Assembly: GCA_003694175.1 (NCBI GenBank)
Contig: RFKV01000074.1
Location: 1-11,243 of the forward strand
Direction of reading: 5' to 3'
Length of the DNA stretch: 11,243 bases
Origin: Candidatus Dojkabacteria bacterium
GTDB taxonomy: Bacteria > Patescibacteriota > Dojkabacteria > J137
Each line of letters begins with the position of its first letter. The stretch's first letter is position 1. The notes under the pieces were generated by a model that did no database searches, was not told where the DNA came from, and was given only the letters and a program-made list of their open reading frames with translations. The translations under genes were made by a program, and so were the position numbers. Below, piece after piece: positions 1 to 5,940 of this stretch.

Positions 1-73
1 CTATTGTATACTCCATACCTTCTGTTAACCATAATTCCTCTTCTATTGTCCTTATTAACCTATTAGTCTTTTT
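1..73 (-). other. Open reading frame running off the left edge, possible continuation of the 63-170 ORF
   Basis: On the minus strand a frame different from that of the 63-170 ORF stays open from base 85 down to base 1. Its readable end translates as KKTNRLIRTIEEELWLTEG followed by MEYTI, which looks like ordinary protein. The only ATG in this frame is at 16-14 and has no spaced Shine-Dalgarno. A rival start, ATG at 32-30 in the frame of the 35-codon ORF, follows GAGGA closely and would give MVNRRYGVYN. If one A were missing from the six-A run at 69-74, the 63-170 ORF would continue into this frame. I do not recognise the family. It is partial because the window ends. Confidence 0.35.
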
Positions 74-170
74 TAGCTTCTTTTGTTAATGGAATGTCTT
101 TAATTTTATCAGATAAATTTTTAGGGAAAAGTTTTGTCAAATACATTGGTGTTCTTATAATTCCTTTCAT
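63..170 (-). CDS. Small hypothetical protein (35 aa), possibly the N-terminus of a frame-disrupted gene
   Basis: Reading the minus strand from ATG at 170-168 gives a 35-residue product starting MKGIIRTPMYLTKLFPKNL and ending KEAKKD, closed by TAA at 65-63 and an adjacent TAG. It is basic and has no membrane segment or motif that I recognise. The start is well supported: AGGAGG lies 7 nt upstream, by far the best ribosome binding site in the window, and a plausible promoter lies at 241-269. The frame ends just after an A6 run (69-74), and a neighbouring frame then looks coding to the window edge. It may therefore be a genuine short peptide, a gene with a homopolymer error, or a decaying or programmed-frameshift gene. 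Function unknown. Confidence 0.5.
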   Translation of the reverse strand: MKGIIRTPMYLTKLFPKNLSDKIKDIPLTKEAKKD

Positions 171-174
171 TATT

Positions 175-220
175 CTACCTCCTGTTTAATTAAATTTAAA
201 ATTTATTTTACAGGTGGTAG
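175..220 (-). promoter_or_regulatory. Inverted repeat masking the Shine-Dalgarno of the 63-170 ORF
   Basis: The arms at 175-185 and 210-220 are complementary over 11 bp with one mismatch (at base 215). In minus-strand RNA the 5' arm CTACCACCTGT would pair with ACAGGAGGTAG, which contains the whole AGGAGG Shine-Dalgarno sequence. The 24-nt loop is pure A/T and contains a second palindrome, TAAATTT-A-AAATTTA (191-205). This looks like a hairpin that hides the ribosome binding site, or a DNA operator palindrome. The structure is visible in the sequence; the regulatory role is inferred. Confidence 0.5.
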
Positions 221-240
221 GTGTCCACTATATTCATGAA

Positions 241-269
241 CTTATACACATAGAATCCAAAACAGTGAA
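241..269 (-). promoter_or_regulatory. Possible promoter for the 63-170 ORF
   Basis: On the minus strand a -35-like TTCACT (269-264, four of six consensus bases) and a -10-like TATAAG (246-241, five of six) are separated by exactly 17 nt. Transcription would start near 234, so the RNA would contain the whole 175-220 hairpin near its 5' end. In sequence this AT-rich such matches can arise by chance. Confidence 0.3.
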
Positions 270-573
270 TGTAGTAATTTTTTGTTCAATTTGTATACTA
301 GATTAGTTTTACCCAATTATTTTAAGGTTGTTAGGAGTTTGTCTGGCTAGGTGTATAAGAATTAAGTGTTCACATTCACATTAATTTCAGTAACTAAAAA
401 TTGTGGCTTTTGCTTTCGTATAGTCCAGATTTCCAGTAAAATAGCTTATAGGATTGGTAAAATGTTAAAAATTGCTTAATCCGTACGACTTACAAAAACT
501 TTTGAATTAAAAAACAAATTTAAATATTTGCATGTTAAATACTGTTAATACACGAAATTAACTTTGTCCAAAT

Positions 574-1902
574 ATGAAAGTAGGGGCTTTAGTTGCCAAC
601 CCAAGAAGAATGTTCTCAAACTTCCGACGAATTGATTCAGACGAAAAATTAAAGATTGTTGGAGTAATGGGTACGGTCGGAAAAACAATTACAACACACA
701 TTCTTTGGCATCTTTTGGTAAAAAATGGAATAAAAGCCGCATTACTGTCAACGGAAGGTTTTTTTAAAATGGACAGTCATGACATTTCCATTAAAGCTAA
801 TGATTTGAATTGGGCGACATTTGCTGGATTAGTTGATGATCTCATATCAAAATCGTACGAAATGTTTGTTGTAGAGGTTACAACAAAAAGTTTAAGTAAC
901 GGAGCATTTGATAACGTAAAGTTTGACTCTGGGATCATAACTAATATCTTGCATCATGACAAAGATCTTTACCTAAATTGGAGTAAATATGCTGAGTGGA
1001 AGCTTAATTTTATTAACTCATTTAAGGACAATGGTCTTTTGATAGTTGATTCTACAAATGAGTTACTAGATTGGCTTGAGAAAAATGAAAATCAAGTGGC
1101 TTCAGATATTTTGCTATATATTTCAGGACAGCACGATTTTACAAAGTTGTCGGATAGCACAGAACAAAGATTTAGTTTTCAAGGGAATCAGTACAGACTT
1201 AAATCTTATTTCGATTTAAATATCAAAAATGCAGTGATGGCGATGCAAATGGCACAAAAATATCTTGATAAAAACAATTTTGTCGAAGAAATCTATGAAT
1301 TTGAACTTCCTAAAGGTAGGGGGGAATTGATAAAAGGTGGGGAAATAAGTATTATCATAGATATTTCGAAAAGGAAGGAAGAAGTTGAATTTTCCCTCTC
1401 GACAATTAGAAAAAAATTACTACCTGGACAAAAAATAATTGCGTTGGTCGGAGCAGAGGGATCGATAGATCAAGATAGAAAAAGGGTTGGCCTCGGTGCG
1501 CTTCATATCGCTGACGGAATAATTGTATGTCCGACTGATCCTAGAAATGAAGATGTTTCTAATATTAATAATATGATTGTTTCTTACATGGAAAAAGATG
1601 GGGGGGTGGTTGTCGAAAGGTTTCTTTCGGAGCAGGAATTTATAATGGCAAACAAAGATAGCCTAAAACTTAGGATTGAAAGAGTCTCTAGAAACAACTT
1701 AGTTCCAATAGTTACTTTCGATGAAAATAATTACACAGCTAGATTGAATGCAATAGAGTTGGCTCTACTGCTAGCTACTTCAGGTGATGTAGTGTATATT
1801 TCCGGTAAAGGAAATGAGAATAGTATGTTTTTTGATGGCGTAGAGTACGAGTGGAGTGATGAGGAAGCAGTGAATATTTGTCTTGCGAAATTGAAGCTAT
1901 AA
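574..1902 (+). CDS. MurE-like Mur ligase family protein lacking the N-terminal domain
   Basis: ATP-dependent amide ligase of the Mur family, most like MurE (UDP-MurNAc-tripeptide synthetase). The product is 442 aa against about 480-500 for MurE, and the P-loop GTVGKTIT is already at residues 33-40, so the usual N-terminal UDP-MurNAc-binding domain is absent. Visible landmarks are EVTTK (101-105, where MurE has EVSSH), TNILHHD (123-129), YAEWK with Lys143 where the carbamylated lysine is expected, PKGRGE (246-251, like the PxGR motif), VGAEGSIDQDRKR (292-304, like GxGGDRDxxKR), TDPRNED (321-327, like TxDNPRxED but one residue shorter) and GKGNEN (411-416, where MurE has GKGHE). The ATP site looks intact, while the DNPR amino-acid-recognition motif and the GKGHE histidine are altered. 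The start is the only ATG after an in-frame stop at 559-561. There is no Shine-Dalgarno, so translation may be nearly leaderless. The substrate cannot be given; MurE itself, a MurT-like enzyme or another amide ligase are possible. Confidence 0.8.
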   Translation: MKVGALVANPRRMFSNFRRIDSDEKLKIVGVMGTVGKTITTHILWHLLVKNGIKAALLSTEGFFKMDSHDISIKANDLNWATFAGLVDDLISKSYEMFVVEVTTKSLSNGAFDNVKFDSGIITNILHHDKDLYLNWSKYAEWKLNFINSFKDNGLLIVDSTNELLDWLEKNENQVASDILLYISGQHDFTKLSDSTEQRFSFQGNQYRLKSYFDLNIKNAVMAMQMAQKYLDKNNFVEEIYEFELPKGRGELIKGGEISIIIDISKRKEEVEFSLSTIRKKLLPGQKIIALVGAEGSIDQDRKRVGLGALHIADGIIVCPTDPRNEDVSNINNMIVSYMEKDGGVVVERFLSEQEFIMANKDSLKLRIERVSRNNLVPIVTFDENNYTARLNAIELALLLATSGDVVYISGKGNENSMFFDGVEYEWSDEEAVNICLAKLKL

Positions 1903-1909
1903 TTAATTT

Positions 1910-3031
1910 CTAGATATTTGACAAAAATTCAACTAAAGTTAAGCCAGATTCTCTGACTTTCTTGGCAGTGTCATATCCTACAAATCTATAATGCCATGCT
2001 TCATGTTTGTATCCAGTAATGTTCTCCTTGCCCTCTGGGTAGCTTTGTATGAAACCGAATTTATATGAATTTTCCTTTAACCATTTTCCTACAACGCTTT
2101 TATCAAATTCGTTTGTAAACTGGAATCCAGTGTCAGAGCTAAAAAAATCTACTGCTGTACCTAATTGATGTTCAGAATATCCTGGTCTTGCAGATATTCT
2201 GTCAGCTTCTATTTTTCCAAACTGCTTTACCCAACCTGTGTATGTTGATTCTTGATTTCTGAAAGACCTGTATCCTGAGGCAATTACTAAATCTTTTCCT
2301 GTTTCTTTTTTAAGTTGCTTCAACATTTCTACCAACGCGTCCGCAGCTTCTGCTCTTAGAAACATTTTCGGGGTGTTGGTAATTAGTTTTTTATCTAAGT
2401 TCAGGTCTACTAGATCTTTTGGAGCGTAGTCAGAAGTTAAACTGTTTCTTTTTGATACATTTGCTGCAAGATCATCTCCATCAAAAATGTATCCACTTCC
2501 TTCAAATCTTGGTATATAGCCTTGGCTAAAGCCTAAATCTTCCTTTTCTCTGTATATTTCCCAACTTAACTCGATTCTGTTACTAATTGGAAATTCTTCT
2601 TTGTTTTTTTGTATGTTGTAGGTACTGTTGATTTTTGTTCTTAATTTGATAGTCCTTAGGTTTTCTCCAGGCCCCAAGTTAGAAATTTTTACAATGTATC
2701 TATATTCGTTTTCATTTTTTGAAAACTGTAAAATCTCAGCATCGTTAGTGTCAAAGAGTTCGACTTCTTTGTTTGTTGTAAACCTAGCGGTGAACTCGGA
2801 TTGAGCGGTAACAATCTGATTTGAAAGCACTTTACCATTGAGAGCAATTTTTGATGAGTCATCTTCACTGATTTCAAATCCGTTTTTTATTTCTATAGGT
2901 GTCTCCTTCTGAAAATTTTTAGATAAATCTACCACAGATTGATCTTTTAACACATCTGAACCGTAAGCTACTAAAATCAAAGATACAAACGAGGCCGTTG
3001 CGATCAAAATGACTTTTTTTCTCATAATCAA
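1910..3031 (-). CDS. Membrane-anchored D-alanyl-D-alanine carboxypeptidase, VanY / peptidase M15B family
   Basis: Zinc peptidase expected to remove the terminal D-Ala from peptidoglycan stem peptides outside the cell membrane. Residues 4-23 form a short basic start followed by one hydrophobic segment, with no cysteine lipobox, so a signal anchor is likely. The C-terminal part holds the M15B motifs SGYRSFRN (252-259), SEHQLGTAVD (286-295) and HEAWHYRFVG (343-352). Predicted zinc ligands are His288, Asp295 and His347, and Glu344 is the expected catalytic base, so the site looks intact. Residues of about 35-165 form a polar stretch that I cannot assign. The start is uncertain: TTG at 3031 lies 6 nt after AGGA, whereas ATG at 3025 (371 aa) lies 12 nt after it. 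The gene converges on the MurE-like gene with 7 nt between stop codons and no obvious terminator; both concern the cell wall. Confidence 0.88.
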   Translation of the reverse strand: MIMRKKVILIATASFVSLILVAYGSDVLKDQSVVDLSKNFQKETPIEIKNGFEISEDDSSKIALNGKVLSNQIVTAQSEFTARFTTNKEVELFDTNDAEILQFSKNENEYRYIVKISNLGPGENLRTIKLRTKINSTYNIQKNKEEFPISNRIELSWEIYREKEDLGFSQGYIPRFEGSGYIFDGDDLAANVSKRNSLTSDYAPKDLVDLNLDKKLITNTPKMFLRAEAADALVEMLKQLKKETGKDLVIASGYRSFRNQESTYTGWVKQFGKIEADRISARPGYSEHQLGTAVDFFSSDTGFQFTNEFDKSVVGKWLKENSYKFGFIQSYPEGKENITGYKHEAWHYRFVGYDTAKKVRESGLTLVEFLSNI

Positions 3032-3062
3032 AAAAAATCCTAAGAGAGTTTACCCAAAAGCT

Positions 3063-3082
3063 TGGATAATTGAAATTATTCC
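3063..3082. repeat. Imperfect inverted repeat upstream of the VanY-type gene
   Basis: TAATT and AATTA form a 5-bp stem around GA, and the flanking GGA and TCC can extend it with one bulged base. It lies 32-51 bp upstream of the TTG start. It could be a small hairpin in the 5' UTR or an operator. In AT-rich DNA this is weak evidence. Confidence 0.25.
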
Positions 3083-3095
3083 AAAATGATTTCTC

Positions 3096-3131
3096 TTTTT
3101 TGAGTTTGCTTTATTTTTTGAGTTTGCTTTA
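3096..3131. repeat. Perfect 18-bp tandem direct repeat, two copies
   Basis: The unit TTTTTTGAGTTTGCTTTA occurs at 3096-3113 and again, identical and directly adjacent, at 3114-3131. It lies between the divergent VanY-type and SufD-like genes. An 18-bp unit is close to two turns of B-DNA, so the copies would face the same side of the helix, as expected for a paired protein binding site. A recent slippage duplication is the simpler alternative. Confidence 0.8.
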
Positions 3132-3152
3132 AGATAAATTTCAGTGTATAAC
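3125..3152 (+). promoter_or_regulatory. Possible promoter for the SufD-like gene
   Basis: TTGCTT (3125-3130), inside the second repeat copy, and TATAAC (3147-3152) are 16 nt apart. The -10 matches five of six consensus bases and the -35 is poor. Transcription would start near 3159, leaving a 5' UTR of about 50 nt. Confidence 0.3.
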
Positions 3153-3208
3153 TAGAACTCAATGAATTTAAAAATCAAACTGTCTATTTTAGATTAGTTA
3201 AAGTAAAT

Positions 3209-3664
3209 GTGGTTAAAAAAAAAGAAGTCATTTTAGGAAATATATACGGAAATAATTTTTTCAATGTAACAGAAGACACCTTATACAAGGTTAGGGTGAA
3301 TCTGAGAAGCGGAAAATCATTAAAGTGTAATTTAGTTTTTTCTCACTCTGCACCAGGCCTAAGCTCTTTTGTAGACTTGCGGTTTGTTCTCTGGGGAGGT
3401 TCAATGTTAGATGTCAAAGTTTTAATGAAAGTGTCTACTGGTCTGGTGCAGACTGACTCTTATCTATCAGTCAAAGTACTGACACTTGGTGAGGGGAATT
3501 TAGTAAAAGTGGTACCATCTGTAGAAGTATCGGAAAAGGAACTGAAGTGTGGACACGGGGCTACTGTATCATGTTTGGATAAAGCTATGGTCAATTACCT
3601 TAGATCTAGAGGTCTGAGTTTCGACCAAGCTGTGAAATTGCTCGTAAAATGCTTCTTGAATTGA
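3209..3664 (+). CDS. Short SufD-like (SufB/SufD family) protein
   Basis: The 151-aa product ends in the SufB/SufD C-terminal signature: CGHGATVSCLD (114-124) followed by YLRSRGLSFDQAVKLLV (130-146). In full-length SufD (about 420 aa) this is the end of the beta-helix core and the start of the C-terminal helices; His116 matches the conserved histidine of the SufD CxHGAT segment, which works with SufB in Fe-S cluster assembly. The rest (about 1-112) is beta-strand-rich. Only the last third of a normal SufD is present, yet the frame is clean, so it looks like a domain protein and not debris. No sufB, sufC or sufS is in the window, so a role in Fe-S assembly is inferred from family only. The start is GTG at 3209; the ATG at 3207 is out of frame, and there is no Shine-Dalgarno. 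The stop is one base from the opposing tRNA gene. Confidence 0.72.
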   Translation: MVKKKEVILGNIYGNNFFNVTEDTLYKVRVNLRSGKSLKCNLVFSHSAPGLSSFVDLRFVLWGGSMLDVKVLMKVSTGLVQTDSYLSVKVLTLGEGNLVKVVPSVEVSEKELKCGHGATVSCLDKAMVNYLRSRGLSFDQAVKLLVKCFLN

Positions 3665-3665
3665 A

Positions 3666-3747
3666 TGCCGACGGAGGGAATCGAACCCACACACCTTGCG
3701 GTACATGTTCCTAAGACATGCGCGTATACCATTTCCGCCACGTCGGC
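3666..3747 (-). tRNA. tRNA-Leu (anticodon UAG)
   Basis: On the minus strand the 82-nt gene folds as a class II tRNA: acceptor GCCGACG/CGTCGGC, D arm with a GG-containing loop, anticodon stem CATGT/ACATG with loop CTTAGGA (anticodon TAG), a long variable arm ACC-GCAA-GGT, and T loop TTCGATT. The discriminator base is A, as expected for leucine. The T stem GTGGG/CCCTC has one T-T mismatch at its fourth pair. CCA is not encoded. The anticodon reads CUN leucine codons. Confidence 0.95.
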
Positions 3748-3764
3748 CAATAACAACCATTCGT

Positions 3765-3773
3765 ATTATATCA
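3765..3773 (-). promoter_or_regulatory. Extended -10 promoter element of tRNA-Leu
   Basis: Minus-strand TGATATAAT (TATAAT at 3770-3765 with TG one base upstream) lies 17 bp before the tRNA 5' end, so transcription would begin about 10 nt upstream of the mature tRNA. No good -35 is visible at the usual distance; the extended -10 may compensate. Confidence 0.6.
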
Positions 3774-4161
3774 TACAGCTACACTCATAGTACTTTTAGG
3801 TTGTGATCGTGAAGTTGATTAGGATTAGTACGCTGAATGTTTACAAAAGATTTAAAAAATAAAGACTTAAATTTAATACTTTTACTTTTACAAAATCTAT
3901 CATAAAAACAAAAGTTGTACTGAGACACATATTAAAACAACGCCACTTTGTTTGAGCAGGAAAACTAAACATTACATTTGAGTCTAAACGTAAGCGATTT
4001 GAAACAGTAATGGGGGCAAAAAATATCCATCGAAACTTGAAATAAACAAGAGATTGTGTAAAATGCTGAGCCTAATATTAGTTTTAAGAAACCAAAGTTT
4101 TGATGTTTTATGAGATGTTGATGAAAAGATACGGGATGTATATTTTTGTAGTTTATTTTAA
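3774..4161. other. Gene-free AT-rich spacer
   Basis: This stretch of about 390 nt between the tRNA promoter and the tuf promoter contains only reading frames shorter than about 20 codons with no ribosome binding site. I see no tRNA fold, no convincing terminator hairpin, and no signature of RNase P RNA or tmRNA. It could hold an unrecognised small RNA, but I have no positive evidence for one. Confidence 0.5.
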
Positions 4162-4168
4162 TTGATAT

Positions 4169-4196
4169 TTGAATTTTTATTTTGTTTTGATATAAT
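4169..4196 (+). promoter_or_regulatory. Strong extended -10 promoter of the tuf/ribosomal protein operon
   Basis: TTGAAT (4169-4174), a 16-nt spacer, and a perfect TATAAT (4191-4196) preceded by TG one base upstream. Transcription should start near 4203. The nine bases TGATATAAT are identical to the tRNA-Leu promoter element. It is the best promoter match in the window and stands before its largest operon. Confidence 0.75.
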
Positions 4197-4202
4197 GCAA
4201 AG

Positions 4203-4339
4203 ACGTGGGTTAAAACCGCAGTGTGGTGTAGATCTTGAATAAAATCTTGTCTTGGAATGTTTGTTGTAGCTGTGCTGACTGTGGTAAACTAATCAAGTTA
4301 TCAACTTTTTTTTATTTATATTTTAGTTAGGTAAAGCAT
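4203..4339 (+). promoter_or_regulatory. Leader of the tuf/S10 operon with possible attenuator-like structure
   Basis: About 137 nt lie between the predicted transcription start and the tuf ATG, long for this compact region. ACCGCAGT (4215-4222) can pair with ACTGTGGT (4278-4285) over 8 bp with one G-U wobble, closing a loop of about 55 nt. The same ACCGCA can instead pair locally with TGGGT (4206-4210) across a TAAA loop, so the two folds exclude each other. Farther on, AAGTT-ATC-AACTT (4295-4307) runs directly into eight Ts (4306-4313), resembling a weak intrinsic terminator. I cannot name a known leader family. The structure and its regulatory role are inference. Confidence 0.4.
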
Positions 4340-5533
4340 ATGCCAGAGTTTGTAAGAACAAAACCACACGTTAATGTAGGTACCTTGGGTCATATTGATC
4401 ATGGGAAGACTACATTAACTGCCGCTCTTGTTGCGTACTCTCAAAGAAAAGGTTGGCAGAATTCAGGTAAAAGTTATGCGGAGATTGCAAAAGGAGGTAT
4501 AGCTAGGGCAGGTTCAAACAAAATTGTTACTGTAGCCTCTTCGCATGTTGAGTACGAATCGGAAAATAGACATTACGCACACATTGACTGTCCGGGACAT
4601 AAAGACTACATAAAGAATATGATAACTGGAGCAGCACAAATGGATGGAGCGATATTAGTAGTATCTTCTGCTGATGGACCGATGCCACAAACGAAAGAAC
4701 ACCTCCTGTTAGCCAAGCAAGTAGGTGTTAACCATTTAGTTGTTTTTATAAATAGATTTGATGACAACGTTGATCAAGATATGATATTGTTAATTCAAGA
4801 GGAAATTAAAGATTTGTTAAGGAAGTATAACTACGAAGCAGAAAAGGTGCCATTTGTTGTAGGTAGCGCACTTTACGGTGTGACAGGAGAAAAAGATGGT
4901 GATGAAGCTATGGCATCTCTGCTAAAAGCAATGGATGAAACTATACCAATCCCACTTAGAGAGATTGATAAACCCTTTCTAATGCCTGTTGAAGATGTCT
5001 TCTCAATCTCGGGTAGAGGTACAGTAGCAACTGGTAGAATTGAGAGAGGTGTTGTTAAAGTGGGAGATGTCCTGGAGCAAGTAGGGTTGATGGACGGATC
5101 AAAGGAGGTGGTGGTTACGGGGGTAGAAATGTTTAAAAAGCAGCTTCAGCAAGGTCAGGCAGGTGATAATGTTGGTTTACTATTGAGGGGTATAGCGAGA
5201 GATGAAATAGAAAGAGGGCAAGTTTTGGCAGCAAAGGGTTCGATCAAACCTCATCATCACTTCAAAGCTCAGGTTTACATCTTATCAAAAGATGAAGGTG
5301 GAAGGCATACTGGTTTTGGCTCGGGTTACAGACCTCAGTTTTACATAAAAACTGCGGATGTGACTGGTGAAGTGATTTTGCCAGAAGGTAAACAATTGGT
5401 TCTTCCAGGGGATGACGTAGAGTTGGAAGTTAAGCTAGTAACTAAAGTAGCTATAGAAGAAAAGATGACGTTTGCAATTAGAGAGGGAGGTAAAACAGTA
5501 GGAGCAGGGATAGTTACACAGATTATAGAATAA
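4340..5533 (+). CDS. tuf: Translation elongation factor Tu (EF-Tu), divergent GTPase motifs
   Basis: EF-Tu carries aminoacyl-tRNA to the ribosomal A site as a GTP complex. The 397-aa length is normal and all three domains are present. P-loop GHIDHGKT is at 17-24, DCPGH at 83-87 with the catalytic histidine (His87) retained, and the G5 segment GSAL at 175-178. Domain 2 (PFLMPVEDVFSISGRGT) and domain 3 (GYRPQFY, C-terminal REGGKTVGAG) are ordinary. Two GTPase motifs are not. Switch I, normally RGITINTAHVEYE, reads KIVTVASSHVEYE (61-73), keeping Thr64 as the likely Mg-binding threonine but losing the Arg-Gly-Ile. The guanine-specificity motif NKxD reads NRFD (138-141), and the usual DCPGHAD has Lys88 for Ala. 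No frameshift explains this because the flanking sequence aligns in frame. TAGG lies 8 nt before the ATG, a weak ribosome binding site. It is the first gene of the operon, 55 nt before rpsJ. Confidence 0.96.
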   Translation: MPEFVRTKPHVNVGTLGHIDHGKTTLTAALVAYSQRKGWQNSGKSYAEIAKGGIARAGSNKIVTVASSHVEYESENRHYAHIDCPGHKDYIKNMITGAAQMDGAILVVSSADGPMPQTKEHLLLAKQVGVNHLVVFINRFDDNVDQDMILLIQEEIKDLLRKYNYEAEKVPFVVGSALYGVTGEKDGDEAMASLLKAMDETIPIPLREIDKPFLMPVEDVFSISGRGTVATGRIERGVVKVGDVLEQVGLMDGSKEVVVTGVEMFKKQLQQGQAGDNVGLLLRGIARDEIERGQVLAAKGSIKPHHHFKAQVYILSKDEGGRHTGFGSGYRPQFYIKTADVTGEVILPEGKQLVLPGDDVELEVKLVTKVAIEEKMTFAIREGGKTVGAGIVTQIIE

Positions 5534-5588
5534 AGATTTGTTTCTTTGTTTAATTTTTAGTATTTAGTAACTCGTAGGTTTTGATTAT

Positions 5589-5897
5589 ATGTCCACATCA
5601 AAGATCAGGTTAATAATAAAAGGTTACGATCATAGACTGGTAGATAAGTGTTGTAAGGATATTGTTGAGCTTGTTTTAAGTACTGGCGCTATCATTAGGG
5701 GGCCAGTACCGATTCCTACTGAGTTTTGGAGGATGGCTGTGCACAAAAGTCCCTTTATAGATGCAAAGTCTAAAGAGCACTATGGCATGAGAGTGCACAA
5801 GAGGTTAATTGATGTAGTTGACTACAATCCTAAAACTATAGAGCAGATTTCGCATTTTCATTTACCCTCTGGTGTTTCGATTAATGTTAAAAGTTAG
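5589..5897 (+). CDS. rpsJ: 30S ribosomal protein S10
   Basis: Head-domain protein of the small subunit, also NusE in antitermination complexes. The 102 aa match the family length of about 102-105. Recognisable segments are KIRLIIKGYDHRLVD (5-19), TGAIIRGPVPIPTE (32-45), the long loop HKSPFIDAKSKEHYGMRVHKR (52-72, shown here by its anchors) and the closing LPSGVSINV. TAGG lies 10 nt before the ATG. It is first of the S10-type cluster after tuf and is followed by a 43-nt gap before rplC. Confidence 0.97.
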   Translation: MSTSKIRLIIKGYDHRLVDKCCKDIVELVLSTGAIIRGPVPIPTEFWRMAVHKSPFIDAKSKEHYGMRVHKRLIDVVDYNPKTIEQISHFHLPSGVSINVKS

Positions 5898-5940
5898 CAA
5901 AGGAAATTGTAATTAGCATAGTTTATTTAAATTTTTTGAA

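Noticed and set aside
546..551. -10 element TAATAC with upstream TG before the MurE-like gene
   Set aside because: Only three of six consensus bases and no matching -35; too weak to list in AT-rich DNA, although a short leader would fit the lack of a Shine-Dalgarno.
1898..1915. Shared terminator between the convergent MurE-like and VanY-type genes
   Set aside because: The 7-nt gap and its flanks contain no stable hairpin followed by a T-run on either strand.
3569..3760. 63-codon minus-strand ORF over the tRNA-Leu gene
   Set aside because: It covers the tRNA and the 3' end of the SufD-like gene in antisense; the tRNA fold explains the sequence.
4000..4130. Very short ORFs (11-16 codons) before the tuf promoter
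   Set aside because: No ribosome binding site, no recognisable peptide and frequent stops; expected by chance.
5534..5588. Terminator between tuf and rpsJ
   Set aside because: T-rich, but no inverted repeat precedes the T-runs; the genes are more likely co-transcribed.
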